From Undibacterium sp. CCC3.4 (GTDB taxonomy: Bacteria; Pseudomonadota; Gammaproteobacteria; Burkholderiales; Burkholderiaceae_D), in the NCBI RefSeq assembly GCF_034347425.1, contig NZ_CP133779.1, positions 2,418,001 to 2,482,000 of the forward strand: a stretch of DNA of 64,000 nt, given 5' to 3'. The number at the start of each line of letters is the position of its first letter. Position 1 is the first letter of the stretch. Below are positions 55,938 to 64,000 of this stretch, one piece after another. Position numbers and translations under genes: made by a program. A model generated the notes under the pieces. That model was not told the origin of the DNA. It worked only from the letters and a program-made list of their open reading frames with translations, and made no database searches.

Positions 55938-57301
55938 GAGCGTCTATTTCCCTTTCAATGATCGTGCGCATACTCTGCGTGCTGGCGCTGGCAAGCGGTG
56001 TTGGCGCTGCCAGCGCCGCTAACGATGCCGTCTTGCCGAATGTGGCCACCGCACAGACGGTCGGCAGCGTCAATTGCGCCAGCAGTACTTGCCATGGCTC
56101 GGTCACGCCTTGGCAGGACAGCAATGTCTTGCAGAATGAGTACACCACCTGGGTGCGGCTGGATAAACATGCCAAAGCCTATAACGTTTTGCTTAGCGAC
56201 AAGTCGCGCAAGATTGCCAGCAGCCTCGGTCTCAAAGAACCGGCGCAGCAAGCCAAAATCTGCCTCGATTGCCATGCCCACAATCCGGCCCCGAAACTGC
56301 AAGGCGAACGCCATCGAGTCTCGGAAGGCGTGGCTTGCGAAGCTTGTCATGGCCCAGCCGAAAAATGGATCGCCTCCCATACCGTGGCCGGCACCACCCA
56401 TGCCGAGAATGTGAAAAATGGCCTGTACCCGACCGATCGTCCGGTCGAACAAGCCAAGCTGTGTTTGTCTTGCCATTTCGGTGATGAAAACCGCTTCGTC
56501 ACGCACCGCATCATGGGTGCTGGTCACCCGCGCATTTCCTTCGAACTCGAAACCTTCGCCACCATCGCTCCGGCGCATTACAAAATTGATGCCGACTGGC
56601 ATCAGCGTAAAGGCGAATACGACAGTAACCGGATTTGGGCCATCGGTCAGGCACTCGCGGCCAAACAATTACTCGATACCTTGGTCGATCCGAAACGCGG
56701 TCGCGACGGTTTGTTCCCGGAATTGGTTTTGTTTGATTGCCATTCCTGTCATCACCCTATGAGTGAAAAGAAAGCCTCGCCGCGCTTGGGCGTCGGTCCT
56801 GGGCGCATGCATTTGAATGACAGCAATTTGTTGATGTTGCGTGCCATCATTGCTGCCGTCGACAAGCCCGGTTCGGCCGCTTTCAATGAGGAAGTCGCGC
56901 AATTGCATCGTTCCATCGCCGGTAACAGCAATGCCGATCCGCTGGCGCTGGCGAAACAACTCTCGTCGCACATCGGCCGCTACCTGAATGTTTTAGAGCA
57001 AAAGCAATTCGATCCAGCGCTGTTGCGCGAAGTCTTGCGCGCCTTGGTCGCCCAAGCCGCCGCCGGCAGTTATGCCGATTACGCCGGTGCCGAGCAAGCC
57101 TATATGTCGATTTCGAGTTTGACCGCTTCGCTGTCGAAACAAGGCGCGCTGACTGGTGTGGCCGACATCAACCGCCGCTTGGCGGCGCTGCGTAAAACCC
57201 TGATCAATGAAGAGCGTTATCAGCCCGAGCTGTTCAGTGCCGAACTGAGCGGCTTACGTGGCCTCATTCCTACTCCGGCCAAGCAGGCCAACCATGACTG
57301 A
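55934..57301 (+). CDS. Five-heme cytochrome c, c554-like, with one CX4CH site
   Basis: A 455-residue exported cytochrome. Its signal peptide follows from a GTG at 55934 that overlaps the preceding TGA (GTGA) with AGGAAG upstream; an ATG at 55958 is an alternative. Heme sites: CASSTCH (CX4CH), CLDCH, CEACH, CLSCH and CHSCH. The CX4CH first site followed by CxxCH sites resembles the cytochrome c554/c' group (PF13435). The C-terminal half (about 290-455) is helical and heme-free. It ends eight bases after the start of the next gene. Confidence 0.85.
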   Translation: MRASISLSMIVRILCVLALASGVGAASAANDAVLPNVATAQTVGSVNCASSTCHGSVTPWQDSNVLQNEYTTWVRLDKHAKAYNVLLSDKSRKIASSLGLKEPAQQAKICLDCHAHNPAPKLQGERHRVSEGVACEACHGPAEKWIASHTVAGTTHAENVKNGLYPTDRPVEQAKLCLSCHFGDENRFVTHRIMGAGHPRISFELETFATIAPAHYKIDADWHQRKGEYDSNRIWAIGQALAAKQLLDTLVDPKRGRDGLFPELVLFDCHSCHHPMSEKKASPRLGVGPGRMHLNDSNLLMLRAIIAAVDKPGSAAFNEEVAQLHRSIAGNSNADPLALAKQLSSHIGRYLNVLEQKQFDPALLREVLRALVAQAAAGSYADYAGAEQAYMSISSLTASLSKQGALTGVADINRRLAALRKTLINEERYQPELFSAELSGLRGLIPTPAKQANHD

Positions 57302-59738
57302 ACCACTTATGCCCGCACAAGACACGCCCATCTACGATCTGATCATCGTCGGTTCCGGCCCGGCCGGTTTGTCGGCGGCAGCGCGCGCCAGTGCGCTCGG
57401 CAGCGCGCATTTGCTGCTCGAAGCCGATACCAAGCACGCTTCCGATACCATCTTCAAGTATCAAAAAGGCAAGCATATCATGGCCGAGCCGGGGATCTTG
57501 CCCTTGCGCAGCGACATGAGTTTTAGCGTCGGAAAACGTGAGCAATTGCTCTCGACTTGGGATGCCGAACTGCTCAAATTACAGGTTAATATCGCCTACG
57601 GCAAGCGCGTCAATGCCATCGATCGCGATGCCAGTACCCAATTGTTTACCGTGCGCAGCGAAGATGGCAGTACTTATCTGAGCAAGAGCGTCGTGCTCGG
57701 CATTGGTTTGCAAGGCAATATACGCAAGACCGGCACACCGGGCGAAGACCATGCGCGCGTGCAGTACACCCTGGCCGACCCCGACGAATTTGTCGGTGAA
57801 ACCATCATCGTCATCGGTGCCGGTGACGCCGGTATAGAAAACGCGCTGGCGCTGGCCAATCAGAATAAAGTTTATCTGATGAACCGCGGCGATGAATTCG
57901 TCTTTTGTAAAGATGGTAATCGCAGCCTGATTTTAGCGGCAGAAAAAAGCGGCAAAATCACTATCTGTTACAGCGCCAATACCGTGCGCATCGAAGACAG
58001 TCAAGGCAGTGCGCCGCTGAACTTTGTGTTCAATGGCAAAGAGGGGGAGACCAGCATCCCTTGTCATCGCGTCATCGCGCGCCTCGGTGCCACGCCGCCA
58101 CGCAAGTTGATCGAAAGTTTCGGCATCGTTTTTCCTAACGCTAACCCCACCTCGGTGCCGGTTTTATCGGAAAGCTATGAATCGAATGTGCCGGGTCTGT
58201 ACATCGTCGGTGCACTCGGTGGTTATCCGCTGATCAAGCAAGCCATGAACCAAGGCTACGAAGTGGTGCACACCATTCTCGGTCAGCCGGTCGAACCGGT
58301 CGACGAGCCGCTGTTGCGCGCCAAATTCAAAGCCTGGAAACCGGCTGCCAGCGTTTCGCTGGTGATCGACAGCATCATGCAGAATGTGCCCTTGTTCAAA
58401 GGCATGTCGAAGTTACAGTTGCGTGAATTTTTGCTCGAATCGAATTTACTCACGCCCACCGCCGGCAGCGTCGTGTTCAAGAAATTTGATTACACCAATA
58501 CCTTTTATTCTGTGGTCGAAGGCTCGGTGGACGTCGAGGTGGTCGGTGCCGATGGCAAGCCGAAAACCATTACGCTGGAACAAGGCAAGTATTTCGGTGA
58601 AATGGGTTTGATTTCCGGCCGCCGTCGCAGCGCTACCGTGCGCGCCGGTCAAGCCTGTGTGTTGCTGGAAACACCGCGCCGCTCCATGCTCAAACTCATT
58701 TCCGCCGTCGACGATGTACGTGCGCAAATGGACGAAGTCTTCGTGCGCCACGCGATTGCCAATTACATCGGCCCGATGTTGACGCCGGAATCGATCGATG
58801 CCCTCATTGCCGGCAGTGTGCAGATGCGGCGCTACAATACCAATGAAGTCTTGTTTCGCGATGGCGACAGTGCCGACGGCCTGTATCTGATACGGCGCGG
58901 CTCGGTCACCGTGTCGAAATTGAGCGAAGGCAAGGAACGCATCCTGTCTTATGTGTCGGCCGGCAACTACGTCGGTGAAATGGCCTTGCTCAGCGATGCG
59001 CCCCGTTCCGCCACCGTTACCGCCACCGTCATGACGGAAGCCCTGATACTCAATGGCGAATCATTCAAGCAGCAGTTGGCCGCCAACCCCGCCTTGCGCG
59101 TGGCGATAGAAGCAAAAACCTTGCAGCGCACCCAGAACAATGTGATGCTCGAGCAAAGCACCGGGCGCGAGAGTGATTTGATGCGCTTCTTGCTAGGTCA
59201 AGGCGTCGGTGAAGCGTCTGATGTTTTGCTCATCGATGAGTCGCTGTGCATACAATGTAATAATTGTGAAACCGCCTGCGCCGAAACCCATCAGGGTACC
59301 TCACGTCTCAAGCGCGAACTCGGCCCCAGTTTTGCCAACATCCATTTGCCGACCGCGTGCCGCCATTGCGAACATCCGCACTGCATGAAAGATTGTCCGC
59401 CCGATGCCATCAGCCGCTCGCAGCAGGGGGAAGTCTTCATCAGTGACGCCTGTATCGGCTGCGGTAATTGCGAACGCAATTGCCCATATGGCGTGATCCA
59501 AATGGCGGTGCAAAAGCCGCCGAAAGCCGGCGGTGGTTTATTGTGGACTTTGTTTGGTCTTGGTGCCGCACCGGGTCAACGTCAAGCTGATTATGATCCG
59601 AATGCCTTGAAAAAAGCCGTCAAGTGCGATCTGTGCAAGGATTTGTCGGGCGGGGCTTCCTGCGTGCGCGCTTGTCCTACCGGTGCCGCGATCCGTATTT
59701 CACCCGAGCACTACTTTAAAAACAATAGCCTGCGCTGA
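57294..59738 (+). CDS. FAD/NAD(P) oxidoreductase - two cNMP domains - four [4Fe-4S] fusion
   Basis: An 814-residue protein without signal peptide, so cytosolic. Domains: TrxB-like FAD/NAD(P) part (about 8-330; FAD loop GSGPAGLSAA at 17, NAD(P) loop GAGDAGIENA at 174) but no redox CxxC; two cyclic-nucleotide-binding domains (about 360-480 and 490-610) each with the phosphate cassette (FGEMGLISGRRRSATV; GEMALLSDAPRSATV); and a ferredoxin part (about 645-800) with sixteen Cys in four groups: CIQCNNCETAC, CRHCEHPHCMKDC, CIGCGNCERNC and CDLCKDLSGGASCVRAC, as in DmsB/HybA subunits. It may move electrons between NAD(P)H and the membrane carriers, switched by cyclic nucleotide. Confidence 0.85.
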   Translation: MTEPLMPAQDTPIYDLIIVGSGPAGLSAAARASALGSAHLLLEADTKHASDTIFKYQKGKHIMAEPGILPLRSDMSFSVGKREQLLSTWDAELLKLQVNIAYGKRVNAIDRDASTQLFTVRSEDGSTYLSKSVVLGIGLQGNIRKTGTPGEDHARVQYTLADPDEFVGETIIVIGAGDAGIENALALANQNKVYLMNRGDEFVFCKDGNRSLILAAEKSGKITICYSANTVRIEDSQGSAPLNFVFNGKEGETSIPCHRVIARLGATPPRKLIESFGIVFPNANPTSVPVLSESYESNVPGLYIVGALGGYPLIKQAMNQGYEVVHTILGQPVEPVDEPLLRAKFKAWKPAASVSLVIDSIMQNVPLFKGMSKLQLREFLLESNLLTPTAGSVVFKKFDYTNTFYSVVEGSVDVEVVGADGKPKTITLEQGKYFGEMGLISGRRRSATVRAGQACVLLETPRRSMLKLISAVDDVRAQMDEVFVRHAIANYIGPMLTPESIDALIAGSVQMRRYNTNEVLFRDGDSADGLYLIRRGSVTVSKLSEGKERILSYVSAGNYVGEMALLSDAPRSATVTATVMTEALILNGESFKQQLAANPALRVAIEAKTLQRTQNNVMLEQSTGRESDLMRFLLGQGVGEASDVLLIDESLCIQCNNCETACAETHQGTSRLKRELGPSFANIHLPTACRHCEHPHCMKDCPPDAISRSQQGEVFISDACIGCGNCERNCPYGVIQMAVQKPPKAGGGLLWTLFGLGAAPGQRQADYDPNALKKAVKCDLCKDLSGGASCVRACPTGAAIRISPEHYFKNNSLR

Positions 59739-59759
59739 GCCGCGCGCAGGCAGTGGCGA

Positions 59760-60530
59760 TCACAGTTCAAATACTTGATCGTGCAATAGCATACGCGGCC
59801 GATGGCGGCCGCTGAAAGCGGCGATTTCGGCGGCGATATGCTCGAATTGCCCGGGTTTGGCATGGGTGACGAATATCTCGACGGCCGCATTCAGTTGCAA
59901 TAATTCCTGTTCCAGCAAGCTCGGGCACAAATGCTTGGACAACAGCGCCAATTCGCGCTCGGCGTTTGGAAACGCCGCTTCGATAATTACCTGGCGTAAA
60001 TTCGGCACCGCGTTGAGCGCTTCCCACAGAGCGCTGCAACAAGTGGTGTCGCCGCTGAAGGCCAGACTGGCGCGGCCACTGTCGAGCAAATAGCCAACTG
60101 CCGGCACGGTATGCTTGGCTGGCAGGGCGGTGACGCGACGACCACCGCTCAATTCCACCGCCACACCCTCAGTGATCGTGTGAAAGCGCAGAAATGGCTG
60201 GCTAGGCGAAGGAATCGTGCTGAAATCGGGCCAGATATGCCAATTGAAAATATGCGTTTGTAACACTGCCAGCGTGGCCGCCGTCGCATGCACGGTCAGA
60301 GCGCTGCTGCGTTTATCGCCGACACTGTCTAAAATAAATGGTAGGCAGGCAATATGATCGAGATGCGCGTGCGTGATAAACACATGATCGATTGCCGTCA
60401 GCGCCGCCAGCGACAAATCGGCACTGCCGGTGCCGGCATCGATCAAGACATCGTCGTCAAGCAGTAGTGAAGTGGTGCGCAGGGCCGGGCCGCCGATGCC
60501 GCCGCTGCATCCTAGTATTTGTACTCGCAT
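59760..60530 (-). CDS. MBL-fold protein, class II cyclic-nucleotide phosphodiesterase-like
   Basis: A 256-residue metallo-hydrolase of the beta-lactamase fold. The metal site is THAHLDHIACLPF, with further ligands in LPAKHTVPAVGYLL, LAFSGDTTCC and IFVTHAKPGQF. The N-terminal MRVQILGCSGGIGGPALRTTSLLLDDDVLIDAGTG and the overall pattern resemble class II cAMP phosphodiesterases (PF02112). AAGGGGAG precedes the ATG. It converges with the FAD-cNMP-FeS gene 21 bp away and is directly downstream of the MscS-cNMP gene, a telling place for a cyclic-nucleotide hydrolase. Confidence 0.75.
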   Translation of the reverse strand: MRVQILGCSGGIGGPALRTTSLLLDDDVLIDAGTGSADLSLAALTAIDHVFITHAHLDHIACLPFILDSVGDKRSSALTVHATAATLAVLQTHIFNWHIWPDFSTIPSPSQPFLRFHTITEGVAVELSGGRRVTALPAKHTVPAVGYLLDSGRASLAFSGDTTCCSALWEALNAVPNLRQVIIEAAFPNAERELALLSKHLCPSLLEQELLQLNAAVEIFVTHAKPGQFEHIAAEIAAFSGRHRPRMLLHDQVFEL

Positions 60531-60561
60531 CGTGCTGCTCCCCTTGGAAATGTTGTGCCCG

Positions 60562-62085
60562 TCACGCGCTTAATTTGAAAAATTGCTTGATACTGCTGAG
60601 TAATTTTCCATGTTGAACCTGCTCGGGTTTGATATTGACTTCATGAATTTTCAGTAATTCCTGATTGCGTTCGCTCAGCAATGCCGCCATTTCCATGGCC
60701 AAATCGGGGCGGCTTTGCATGAGTGCATCAAATACCGGTTTATCTATCCGGTAGCATTCCACATGTGTTTTCGCCGTCACCGTGGCGCGGCGCGGTTCGC
60801 CCGTCATCAAACCCATCTCACCGAACACCGTGCCGGCACTGAGCGTGGCCAAGTGGCGTCGCTCGGTGGCGCTGACTTCATAATTGACATCGGCCTGACC
60901 GCGCACGAGCAAATACATCCAGTGGCCGACATCGCCTTGTTTCGTCATCACATCATTGCGCGCAAAAATATTTTCCTTTACCGCCGTCGCCACTTGCAAT
61001 AATTCTTCGCGACTCAGGGTGGAAAACAAATGCACTTGTGCCAGCGTGCGGATACGCGCTTCTATTTTGTCCTGCAATTGGGCGGCGCGGCGTTCGCTGG
61101 TATCATTGGCCAGGTTGATATCCATGCATGGCCGACCCATTTCAAAACCCTGACCTTGGCGTTGCAAACAGGCATAAATATGCTGCCGTATTATGGAGTC
61201 GGTGCTTTCATCGGCCTGCGGTAAGCTCAACCAATAACGCACCATATACTGGGTGGAACCCTCAGCAAAATCGAGCACCAAACATTGCGGCAGTGGCGAT
61301 GTGGCGACATGCTCAATATGCGCCGCGCGCAGCGCGCTTTCGATCGCTGCCACCACGAGTTGCGGTGCCACGGCAGCGCTGCTGCTGAAACGCACCACGC
61401 GCCGCCAGTTCGGACTATCCGGACTGCTGAAGACTTCAAACTTGGAACGCATCAGTATGCTGTTGGGAATGATCACACGCGAACCATTATTCATCCGCAC
61501 CGCCGTATGGCGCCAATGCACCTCGACCACGCAACCGCGCACATCATCAATCCGGACCCAGTCACCGATGCGTATCGAATTATCGAGTTGCAGGGCTAAG
61601 CCACCGAGAATATTCCCCAAGGTATCTTGCATGGAAAATGCCAAAATACCGGTGATCACGGCCGAGGTCGTCACCACCCCGCTCAAATTCAAGCCGGCGT
61701 AACGCAAGCGCAGCAAGCCCCAGACGATGCAGCCCAAGACCAAGACAATATCTTGCAGAATACGCGGCGCTTTGATACGCATGGCCGGCAACAGCAAGCG
61801 AAACAGCAGCACACTGCTGAGACGAAGAAACACCAAGCCCCAGCCGATGGTGCTGCATTCCTGCACCAACAAGGCCGCGTCCGACCAACCGAGCAGCGGC
61901 ATATAACTGGCACTCAGACTAAGCAATACCAGCAGGGCCGATAACAGTAAATTACTTTTCAGTAATTTTTTTCCATCTGTCAAAGTTTTCAATAACAGCA
62001 ATTGCAATAGCAAGGCCATCACGATCGCCGCACTCAGATCGAGATGATCAGCCAACCAGCCACTCTGAAAAAACGCATACACCAT
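60562..62085 (-). CDS. MscS-type mechanosensitive channel with C-terminal cNMP-binding domain
   Basis: A 507-residue membrane protein. About four helices (residues 15-155) lead to the MscS pore and beta domain (GILAFSMQDTLGNILGGLALQLDNSIRIGDWVRIDDVRGCVVEVHWRHTAV), then a cytosolic vestibule and a cyclic-nucleotide-binding domain (about 350-470) with the intact cassette FGEMGLMTGEPRRATV. Channels of this bCNG type open on cyclic-nucleotide binding rather than on tension. GGAGAG precedes the ATG. It is 31 bp upstream of the phosphodiesterase-like gene on the same strand, so both are likely co-expressed. Confidence 0.87.
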   Translation of the reverse strand: MVYAFFQSGWLADHLDLSAAIVMALLLQLLLLKTLTDGKKLLKSNLLLSALLVLLSLSASYMPLLGWSDAALLVQECSTIGWGLVFLRLSSVLLFRLLLPAMRIKAPRILQDIVLVLGCIVWGLLRLRYAGLNLSGVVTTSAVITGILAFSMQDTLGNILGGLALQLDNSIRIGDWVRIDDVRGCVVEVHWRHTAVRMNNGSRVIIPNSILMRSKFEVFSSPDSPNWRRVVRFSSSAAVAPQLVVAAIESALRAAHIEHVATSPLPQCLVLDFAEGSTQYMVRYWLSLPQADESTDSIIRQHIYACLQRQGQGFEMGRPCMDINLANDTSERRAAQLQDKIEARIRTLAQVHLFSTLSREELLQVATAVKENIFARNDVMTKQGDVGHWMYLLVRGQADVNYEVSATERRHLATLSAGTVFGEMGLMTGEPRRATVTAKTHVECYRIDKPVFDALMQSRPDLAMEMAALLSERNQELLKIHEVNIKPEQVQHGKLLSSIKQFFKLSA

Positions 62086-62106
62086 GCCACTCTCCAGAAA
62101 GACTGA

Positions 62107-62586
62107 TTACGATTTCTTTTTACCGTGCAATTGCTGACGCGATAATTTGCGCTGTCCCGCTTGCTCATGACGGCGCTTCTGCTGTGGCGTGATCACTTCC
62201 AGCGGCGGCACCGCGGTCGGCTTGCGGTTGGCATCGACCGCCACCATCGTGAAGTAACAACTGTTGGCATGCCGAACCTGACGTGCCTGTATATTCTCGG
62301 TCACCACCTTGATACCGACTTCCATGGAACTGCTGCCGGTGTAATTGATCGAAGCCAGAAACGTCACCAGCTCACCGACATGGATAGGCTGCAAAAACAT
62401 CACCTGATCGACCGACAAGGTCACCACATAGCTGCCCGAATAGCGGCTGGCACAGGCATACGCGACACTATCGAGATATTTCAGGATAGTACCGCCGTGA
62501 ACATTGCCGGAAAAATTCGCCATATCAGGCGTCATCAATACCGTCATGCTCAATTCATGTGGTAACCAACTCGGGGAATTCTGCAT
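62107..62586 (-). CDS. Acyl-CoA thioesterase, YciA-like hotdog fold
   Basis: A 159-residue hotdog-fold thioesterase: MTPDMANFSGNVHGGTILKYLDSVAYACASRYSG contains the NVHGG catalytic-loop motif, followed by VDQVMFLQPIHVGELVTF. It hydrolyses acyl-CoA of unclear chain length. A basic Lys/Arg/Gln-rich tail (QQKRRHEQAGQRKLSRQQLHGKKKS) extends it. The ATG at 62586 follows GGAG; the frame runs on to 62610. It lies 21 bp upstream of the MscS-type gene, so may be in the same transcript. Confidence 0.85.
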   Translation of the reverse strand: MQNSPSWLPHELSMTVLMTPDMANFSGNVHGGTILKYLDSVAYACASRYSGSYVVTLSVDQVMFLQPIHVGELVTFLASINYTGSSSMEVGIKVVTENIQARQVRHANSCYFTMVAVDANRKPTAVPPLEVITPQQKRRHEQAGQRKLSRQQLHGKKKS

Positions 62587-62726
62587 CTTTACTCCAGGGG
62601 TAGGGGGCAAGGTCTGCCAGGGTAGGTGGCGCGGGCCTTGCTATAATTATTGTTCAGAAGCATACACGTTGGGCATGATGGGCAAGCAAAAAACCAACAT
62701 ACTTGCAGCATTGCCACAACACTGCT

Positions 62727-63782
62727 TTACATAAACTCTTTTTCCAAATCGACGCTGGAGCGCTGATTCAGATCATTGAAATGCTGTTTCAACCAAGCGC
62801 TCGCGCAAGCACGGCCGCGATCCCGCAGCATACATAAGAAATCCCAATCGCTGTCCATTTTGCTGGCGGCCGATAAATCCGACATCGCTTGATCGGCGCG
62901 TACCGAATGGATCAAGACATATTTCATTTGTTTCAGGTACTCATCTTTAATCCAGCCATCGTCCATCATTTTCTGGACAAAATACACGGCGCGTAATTCC
63001 TTCATCAAGGCCGCATTGAAAGTGATTTCATTGAGACGGTTAGCGATATCGCCGGCCGTCGTCGGCACGCCCGGCCGCTCGATAGGGTTAATATGCACAA
63101 TCACCACATCGCGTGAATCGGTGTGGTAAAACAGCGGATAGAGCACCGGGTTACCCATGTAACCGCCATCCCAATAATGTTCGTCACCGATCTGCACGGC
63201 CTGAAATAATTGCGGCAGACAGGCCGAGGCCAGCACCACATCGGCGCTGATTTCATCCGTATGGAATACCTTGGCCTTACCGGTACGTACATTGGTTGCG
63301 CAAATGAAGAGCTTGGTCTGTGCCAAACGGTCCAAGGCTTCGAAATCGACCTGGGCTTCCAATACGGCGCGCAAGGGATTGGCATTGTGCGGATTGAGTT
63401 GATATGGCGAAAACGTATCGGTCAGCATCTTCATGCCACTGTGGACCATGGTTTGCAGCATATTGCCGCCAAACAGGGCATCGAACGGTGTCGGTTTGAT
63501 CGCATACTTCTGACCGGCATCCGAAATGGCTTTCCAGAAATCATGTAATGCAGCCCGTGCGCCATCATTGCCCTTGATCTTACCAAAAGCGTAGACCACG
63601 GCATTCATCGAACCGGCGCTGGTACCGGAAATTCCCTCAATCTCTATACGTCCATCTTCAAGAAACTTGTCCATCACCCCCCAGCCGAAAGCGCCATGCG
63701 CGCCACCGCCTTGCAAGGCCAGATTAATACTCTTGCGCTCGGCGGTCATCGGTGTTGCTTGGCTTGTTTTTGCTGCTTTCAT
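62727..63782 (-). CDS. Patatin-like phospholipase
   Basis: A 351-residue protein with the patatin catalytic layout: oxyanion loop LALQGGGAHGAFGWGV, nucleophile Ser in GISGTSAGSMNA and Asp in YWDGGYMGNPVLYPLFYHT. No signal peptide is seen from the ATG at 63782, so it acts in the cytosol or is exported by another route. Patatin-like enzymes hydrolyse phospholipid or acyl esters. The frame continues to 63860 but the upstream part lacks a ribosome site. The C-terminal helix-rich part resembles the DUF3734-type patatin extension. Confidence 0.87.
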   Translation of the reverse strand: MKAAKTSQATPMTAERKSINLALQGGGAHGAFGWGVMDKFLEDGRIEIEGISGTSAGSMNAVVYAFGKIKGNDGARAALHDFWKAISDAGQKYAIKPTPFDALFGGNMLQTMVHSGMKMLTDTFSPYQLNPHNANPLRAVLEAQVDFEALDRLAQTKLFICATNVRTGKAKVFHTDEISADVVLASACLPQLFQAVQIGDEHYWDGGYMGNPVLYPLFYHTDSRDVVIVHINPIERPGVPTTAGDIANRLNEITFNAALMKELRAVYFVQKMMDDGWIKDEYLKQMKYVLIHSVRADQAMSDLSAASKMDSDWDFLCMLRDRGRACASAWLKQHFNDLNQRSSVDLEKEFM

Positions 63783-63947
63783 GCGGTGTTCTTTCACATC
63801 AGTTGAACTGGCGTAGGAATCAATGTGGCGGCGCTGCCAAGGCAGAGACAGTCCGGTCAATTATTGCTTAAATGCATACTCGCCGAGTATACCGGAAGCC
63901 GTCTTCCTGGTGGCGACTGATCGTCAACCTTATCTGCACAGCAGGGC

Positions 63948-63953
63948 TATAAT
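63948..63953 (+). promoter_or_regulatory. Possible -10 box for a gene beyond the window
   Basis: TATAAT occurs in the gene-free last 140 bp, followed by a GGGAG ribosome-site-like sequence at the very end of the window. No clear -35 is seen. It may belong to a plus-strand gene starting just outside. Confidence 0.3.
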
Positions 63954-64000
63954 CAAGTTTCTCGCCGCGCCACTGCGGCACAACAATTTTATCGGGAGCC

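Overview
The window looks like a chromosomal segment of a beta-proteobacterium of the order Burkholderiales, probably Oxalobacteraceae-like. The support is the type of its 23S/5S rRNA, the prpB-prpC-acnD-prpF order, the porin and LysR types, and a GC content that looks moderate by eye. The family is inferred; the order is fairly secure.

Layout. 1-1.5 kb: 3' end of a 23S gene, the 5S gene and a strong terminator. 1.6-6.4 kb: a metal-uptake-like operon (DUF2946 protein, TonB receptor, BNR-repeat protein with a CECC motif, thioredoxin-fold protein) behind a Zur-like palindrome. 6.4-10.1 kb: a MITE-like repeat, an SbtA-type bicarbonate transporter divergent from a LysR regulator, and an M64 peptidase. 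10.3-17.0 kb: a complete nine-gene N-type ATPase operon (atpDCQRBEFAG) behind an FNR-like box. 17.0-23.3 kb: a TctDE-like two-component system, a coiled-coil porin and a NitT/TauT-type ABC transporter. 23.5-27.9 kb: an AAA ATPase, leuE, an IS605-type element whose tnpA has an internal stop while tnpB is intact, a DUF2892 protein and a Crp/Fnr regulator. 28.0-34.1 kb: the 2-methylcitrate operon behind a near-perfect sigma-54 promoter. 34.1-35.0 kb has no gene: a second MITE copy split by a 221-bp tandem repeat. 35.0-41.2 kb (minus strand): adenylate cyclase, two solute-binding proteins, a DAACS symporter and an ATP-grasp ligase. 41.4-45.7 kb (minus): part of the cytochrome c maturation set (ccmI, ccmF, ccmG, ccmH).

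45.8-59.7 kb is the most unusual part. Seven tightly packed or overlapping plus-strand genes encode a membrane b-type-like cytochrome, an inner-membrane-anchored decaheme cytochrome, a double GlcG/HbpS lipoprotein, an SH3b-outer-membrane-barrel protein, a decaheme cytochrome fused to an LVIVD propeller, a five-heme cytochrome and a cytosolic FAD/NAD - cNMP - cNMP - four-[4Fe-4S] fusion. About 25 c-hemes are predicted. The order fits an electron conduit from the cytosol or quinol pool to the outer membrane, with ccm genes transcribed divergently from its start.

Facing this operon are a class II cyclic-nucleotide phosphodiesterase and an MscS channel with its own cNMP domain. Together with the adenylate cyclase, three separate cNMP-binding domains, a cyclase and a phosphodiesterase lie within about 23 kb, which suggests a cyclic-nucleotide-gated redox module. 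I know of no described system of this composition; that is inference from domain order and would need database comparison. 62.1-63.8 kb: an acyl-CoA thioesterase and a patatin-like phospholipase.
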